From: JABCPE02 sp963509715
Lineage (GTDB): Bacteria; Bacteroidota; Bacteroidia; Flavobacteriales; Weeksellaceae
Length of the DNA stretch: 59,503 nt
Assembly: GCA_963509715.1 (NCBI GenBank)
Contig: CAUPCB010000007.1
Location: 1-59,503 of the forward strand
Reading direction: 5' to 3'
Shown here: positions 57,059 through 59,503 of the stretch, piece after piece
How positions within the stretch are numbered: position 1 is the first letter of the stretch
Layout: every line of letters begins with the position of its first letter
The notes under the pieces: model-generated
The model's database searches: none
Told to the model about the DNA's origin: nothing
The model's input: the letters and a program-made list of their open reading frames with translations, nothing else
Translations under genes and position numbers: made by a program

Positions 57059-58576
57059 TTAAGGCATGGTAAAACCTCTTCTAGTGGCTCTTCCGTACTC
57101 ATCGAGATAGACCACAGATACAGTTCCTTTGTAATTTTTCAGTAGATTTTCTATATCTTTCTGAGAATTAACAGGTTTTCCGTTTATCTCCATAATGATA
57201 TAGTTGTCCACGATACCTATTTTGGAGAGTTCTCCGCCATCTACGATGTTTCTAGCGATGACACCGCTGCTCAGTCCGTAGCTTACTTTTACTCGGTCAC
57301 TTAGGTTTTCAAACTCACCACCTAATTTTTCAGTTACGCTGAGGTCAGCTTTGCTTCGTAGAGAAGTGTTTCCTTTTTGGTCTTTTAGAGCGGCAGTAGT
57401 TTTGTGCTCTTTTCCGCCTCTTATGTAGGTTACAGAAACTTTGTCTCCAGGTCTCTTGCTACCAATAGCTAGAGAAAGGTCAGAGAATCCATCGATATTT
57501 ACATTGTCTATCTTAGTGATGATGTCTCCTGTTTTGATTCCTGCATCTTCTGCACCACTGTTTTTAGCAACATCTGTTACATAGATACCTTTTCCAGATT
57601 TTAGGCTGGTTTTGTTTCTTTGGTTGTATGTTTTAACTTGTAAATCATTAGACAAATCTAAAGACCCAACTCCCAAGAATCCTCTCTGAACGAGACCAAA
57701 TTTCTTGATATCTTCCACTACTTTTTTCGCTAAATTAGCAGGAACAGCGAATCCATATCCTTCGTAATATCCAGAAGACGATGAGATTGCAGAGTTTATC
57801 CCAATCAGGTCACCGTTTAGGTTTACCAGCGCACCTCCGCTGTTTCCTTTGTTGATAGCGGCATCAGTTTGGATAAAACTTTCAATCGGTGTTCTACTCT
57901 GCTGGCTGAGAAGGTCTATATTTCTGCCTTTTGCAGAGACAATTCCCGCCGTAACGGTAGAGTTAAGCCCCAATGGATTTCCCACAGCAAGAACCCATTG
58001 TCCTACCTCAACTAAATCTGAGTTCGCAAAGTTAAGATAAGGAAGCCCTTTGTCTTCTATTTTTAGTAGTGCGATGTCTGTACTCGGGTCAGTTCCGATG
58101 AGTGTCGCAGTGTAAGTTTTCTTGTTGCTTAGAACTACTTCCAGTTTGCTAGCTCCTGCTACCACATGGTTATTCGATATGATGTATCCATCAGACGAAA
58201 TGATAACTCCCGAACCCAGCCCGGAAGGCAGGTCTTTCGGTGCTTCTTGTCTTTGGCTTCTATTATTTCTGAATCCTTCTCCGAAGAAAAACTCAAAAAT
58301 ATCCTGATCCATAGATCTTCCAGAGGAAGGCGTATTGTTTTGGTAGTTTCTTATCGTAACCACGGCAGGAACTGTTGTTTTAGAAGCTTTTACGAAGTTG
58401 TCAGAAGACGCTCCGTTCAGCCCTGCTGGTATCGCGTTTTTCCCAGAAGTGGAGAAATAAGAAAAATCGGTGTTGTTTTGTTCTTCATTAAAATAGTTAA
58501 TTGCTCCAAAGGTCGTCGCCCCAGAAAGTATTCCTACTAATGCAAAAGGAGCAAGTTTTTTCAATTGGTTTTTCAT
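57059..58576 (-). CDS. Periplasmic DegP/HtrA-type serine protease
   Basis: The 505-residue protein has an N-terminal signal anchor (about 8-28), a trypsin-like domain with the catalytic triad in NNHVVAG (His about 137), TDIALLKI (Asp about 166) and GNSGGALVN (Ser about 245), and two PDZ domains (about 290-385 and 420-500). DegP proteins degrade or refold misfolded envelope proteins. I start it at the ATG at 58576, which begins the anchor; 12 more codons are possible upstream. Single gene with its own terminator. Confidence 0.95.
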   Translation of the reverse strand: MKNQLKKLAPFALVGILSGATTFGAINYFNEEQNNTDFSYFSTSGKNAIPAGLNGASSDNFVKASKTTVPAVVTIRNYQNNTPSSGRSMDQDIFEFFFGEGFRNNRSQRQEAPKDLPSGLGSGVIISSDGYIISNNHVVAGASKLEVVLSNKKTYTATLIGTDPSTDIALLKIEDKGLPYLNFANSDLVEVGQWVLAVGNPLGLNSTVTAGIVSAKGRNIDLLSQQSRTPIESFIQTDAAINKGNSGGALVNLNGDLIGINSAISSSSGYYEGYGFAVPANLAKKVVEDIKKFGLVQRGFLGVGSLDLSNDLQVKTYNQRNKTSLKSGKGIYVTDVAKNSGAEDAGIKTGDIITKIDNVNIDGFSDLSLAIGSKRPGDKVSVTYIRGGKEHKTTAALKDQKGNTSLRSKADLSVTEKLGGEFENLSDRVKVSYGLSSGVIARNIVDGGELSKIGIVDNYIIMEINGKPVNSQKDIENLLKNYKGTVSVVYLDEYGRATRRGFTMP

Positions 58577-58737
58577 ATAAATGTTGTATTTACTTTGATT
58601 TTGTTGATACAAATTTAATGCAAAAACAATCTTGTTTCATTGGTTTTAACTAAGTTTAACAAGAATTATAAGATTTTAAAGATGGAAACTGTCAATTGGC
58701 TGGGAATAGTGGTTATTGTGTCTGGGAATTTTTAGTT

Positions 58738-58745
58738 TATCTTTG
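58738..58745 (+). promoter_or_regulatory. -7 element of the WapI-like gene
   Basis: TATCTTTG, exact match, 22 bp before the start at 58768. Confidence 0.55.
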
Positions 58746-58767
58746 TTTCAAGGAAAGAAATTAAGAA

Positions 58768-59202
58768 ATGCAACAGAAAAAAATCATGTTCAAAATCCAA
58801 AATGCTTATCAAAAAATCATTTTCTCTATTCATGGGCACCGAGAAAGGAAGGACAATTTTGAAGATTGGCTGAAAGTAGAAGTGAAGGTGAAAGATGATT
58901 TAGAAGGAAAATATTATACACGAGTAAGTGAGTGTATGCTTTTTTCTGAAGTGCTCGGTCTTTTAGAATGGTTTGAGCAGATTTTGGCGAATCAAGAGAA
59001 GCCTGCTGAGATTGGTTTTATAGAGCCAGAATTAGCTTTTGAATATCAAAATAAAAAACTTATAGTGCTGCTATGCTATGATATAGCGCCTGTTTCCTAT
59101 GGCGAAGAACCATATCAACTCACTTTTTCTTTGGATGATAAAACTCTTGCAATGATTATAAAGGAACTTGGTGAGGCTGTGGCTTCTTTTAAGAAAGTTT
59201 AA
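58768..59202 (+). CDS. WapI-family immunity-like protein
   Basis: The 144-residue protein has the WapI-type layout: WLKVEVKVKDDLEGKYYTRV near 29-48, then LFSEVLGLLEWFEQILA near 53-69, and IGFIEPELAFEY near 77-88, with a final long helix (LAMIIKELGEAV). WapI neutralises the WapA tRNase toxin of Bacillus; relatives are spread as orphan immunity proteins. No WapA/Rhs toxin is in the window. The match rests on pattern recall, so I rate it moderate. It ends 4 bp inside the convergent SUKH-like gene. Confidence 0.62.
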   Translation: MQQKKIMFKIQNAYQKIIFSIHGHRERKDNFEDWLKVEVKVKDDLEGKYYTRVSECMLFSEVLGLLEWFEQILANQEKPAEIGFIEPELAFEYQNKKLIVLLCYDIAPVSYGEEPYQLTFSLDDKTLAMIIKELGEAVASFKKV

Positions 59203-59503
59203 CTCACAAAAGAATCGCTTAAAAATACTGACCAATCATCATCTTCATTGTCATAGCCTATAATTTTTTCTTTGTATTTGCTCCCAAAAATATATTCCCT
59301 TATAAAAGTATCAAAATCAACCTCAAAACCCTCCATCCCTTCATAGCTATCGGCAGGAAATATCACACATTGGGTATGTTTATCAAGGAAAAGTGGCTCA
59401 TACAAAAGCTGCCCTATTTCATACCAAGAAGGCTGTTCGGCAGGAACGCGATATTGGTTTTCCAACAGCTCCTCTACGCTCCACAGAATGATATCACCAA
59501 AAG
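59199..59503 (-). CDS. SMI1/KNR4 (SUKH)-like protein, cut by the window end
   Basis: The visible 100-residue C-terminal part is open to the window edge and has no start inside it; a TTG at 59465 is not needed. Readable motifs are FGDIILWSVEELLEN at the edge and GFEVDFDTFIREYIFGSKY further on, both typical of SUKH-superfamily proteins, which act as immunity proteins against nuclease toxins in many bacteria. The tail DNEDDDWSVFLSDSFVS is acidic. Overlaps the convergent WapI-like gene by 4 bp. Confidence 0.65.
   Translation of the reverse strand, partial: FGDIILWSVEELLENQYRVPAEQPSWYEIGQLLYEPLFLDKHTQCVIFPADSYEGMEGFEVDFDTFIREYIFGSKYKEKIIGYDNEDDDWSVFLSDSFVS

Noticed and set aside
58682..58735. 17-codon frame before the WapI-like gene
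   Set aside because: Too short, no similarity seen, and it ends in the promoter of the next gene.

Overview
The window comes from an AT-rich member of the Bacteroidota, most likely Flavobacteriales and probably Weeksellaceae (Chryseobacterium/Elizabethkingia/Riemerella side). I infer this from Bacteroidota-type promoters (TAnnTTTG at -7, often with an upstream TTG), the near absence of Shine-Dalgarno sites, and lineage-typical families: GSCFA, DUF5606, DUF4476, DUF2752 with CD225, LptD beside an amidase, HmuY/HmuR, and a Bacteroidota-type BtuB with a beta-propeller lipoprotein. It is mostly chromosomal core with a few accessory patches. No IS element, integrase, CRISPR array or rRNA was seen.

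Left end (1-9.9 kb, minus strand): a haem-acquisition operon, hmuY lipoprotein - hmuR TonB receptor - a COG3315-type SAM methyltransferase - a membrane-tethered CobN/HmuS-like chelatase. It starts from a good promoter flanked by two inverted repeats. A terminator follows, then a WG-repeat protein and a six-helix membrane protein. 10-17 kb (mostly plus): dnaA, a YggS PLP-binding protein, an RsmI-like methylase translationally coupled to three mosaic paralogues with carboxypeptidase-regulatory-like domains, and a Sua5/YciO protein.

17-24 kb (minus): a surface-polysaccharide segment. It holds the UDP-GalNAcA precursor enzymes (a UDP-GlcNAc 4-epimerase and a UDP-GalNAc dehydrogenase), a deacetylase, a formyltransferase, a second SDR protein, a gene remnant and an ABC exporter. 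24-34 kb (minus, one plus gene): GSCFA protein, polyprenyl synthase, PiT phosphate transporter with its DUF47 partner, DEAD-box helicase, small membrane proteins, ABC-F ATPase and a class III Fic protein. 34-40 kb (plus): a DKNYY protein, a lipoprotein, a CHY zinc finger protein, ruvX-def-DUF5606, mazG and an ABC-type membrane domain without ATPase. 40-47.5 kb: RidA, LptD, amidase, two identical tRNA-Glu genes flanking rpsT, and a CCA-adding enzyme.

47.5-51.2 kb (minus) is the most RNA-rich part: a beta-propeller lipoprotein and a BtuB-like receptor under a cobalamin riboswitch, then rnpB almost touching the riboswitch. Upstream of rnpB lie two tandem ~137-bp units. Each looks like a small RNA gene: a sigma54-like promoter, an ~85-nt transcript, and an intrinsic terminator whose stem keeps pairing through base changes. 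They are the best candidate for something undescribed. 51.2-59.5 kb: ndk, a divergent XRE regulator and SHOCT-like membrane protein sharing two operators, a PolB-type exonuclease, a SufT-like protein, RlpA, a nucleoside permease, a bifunctional nuclease, a DegP/HtrA protease, and two immunity-protein-like genes at the right edge, the last one cut by the window end.
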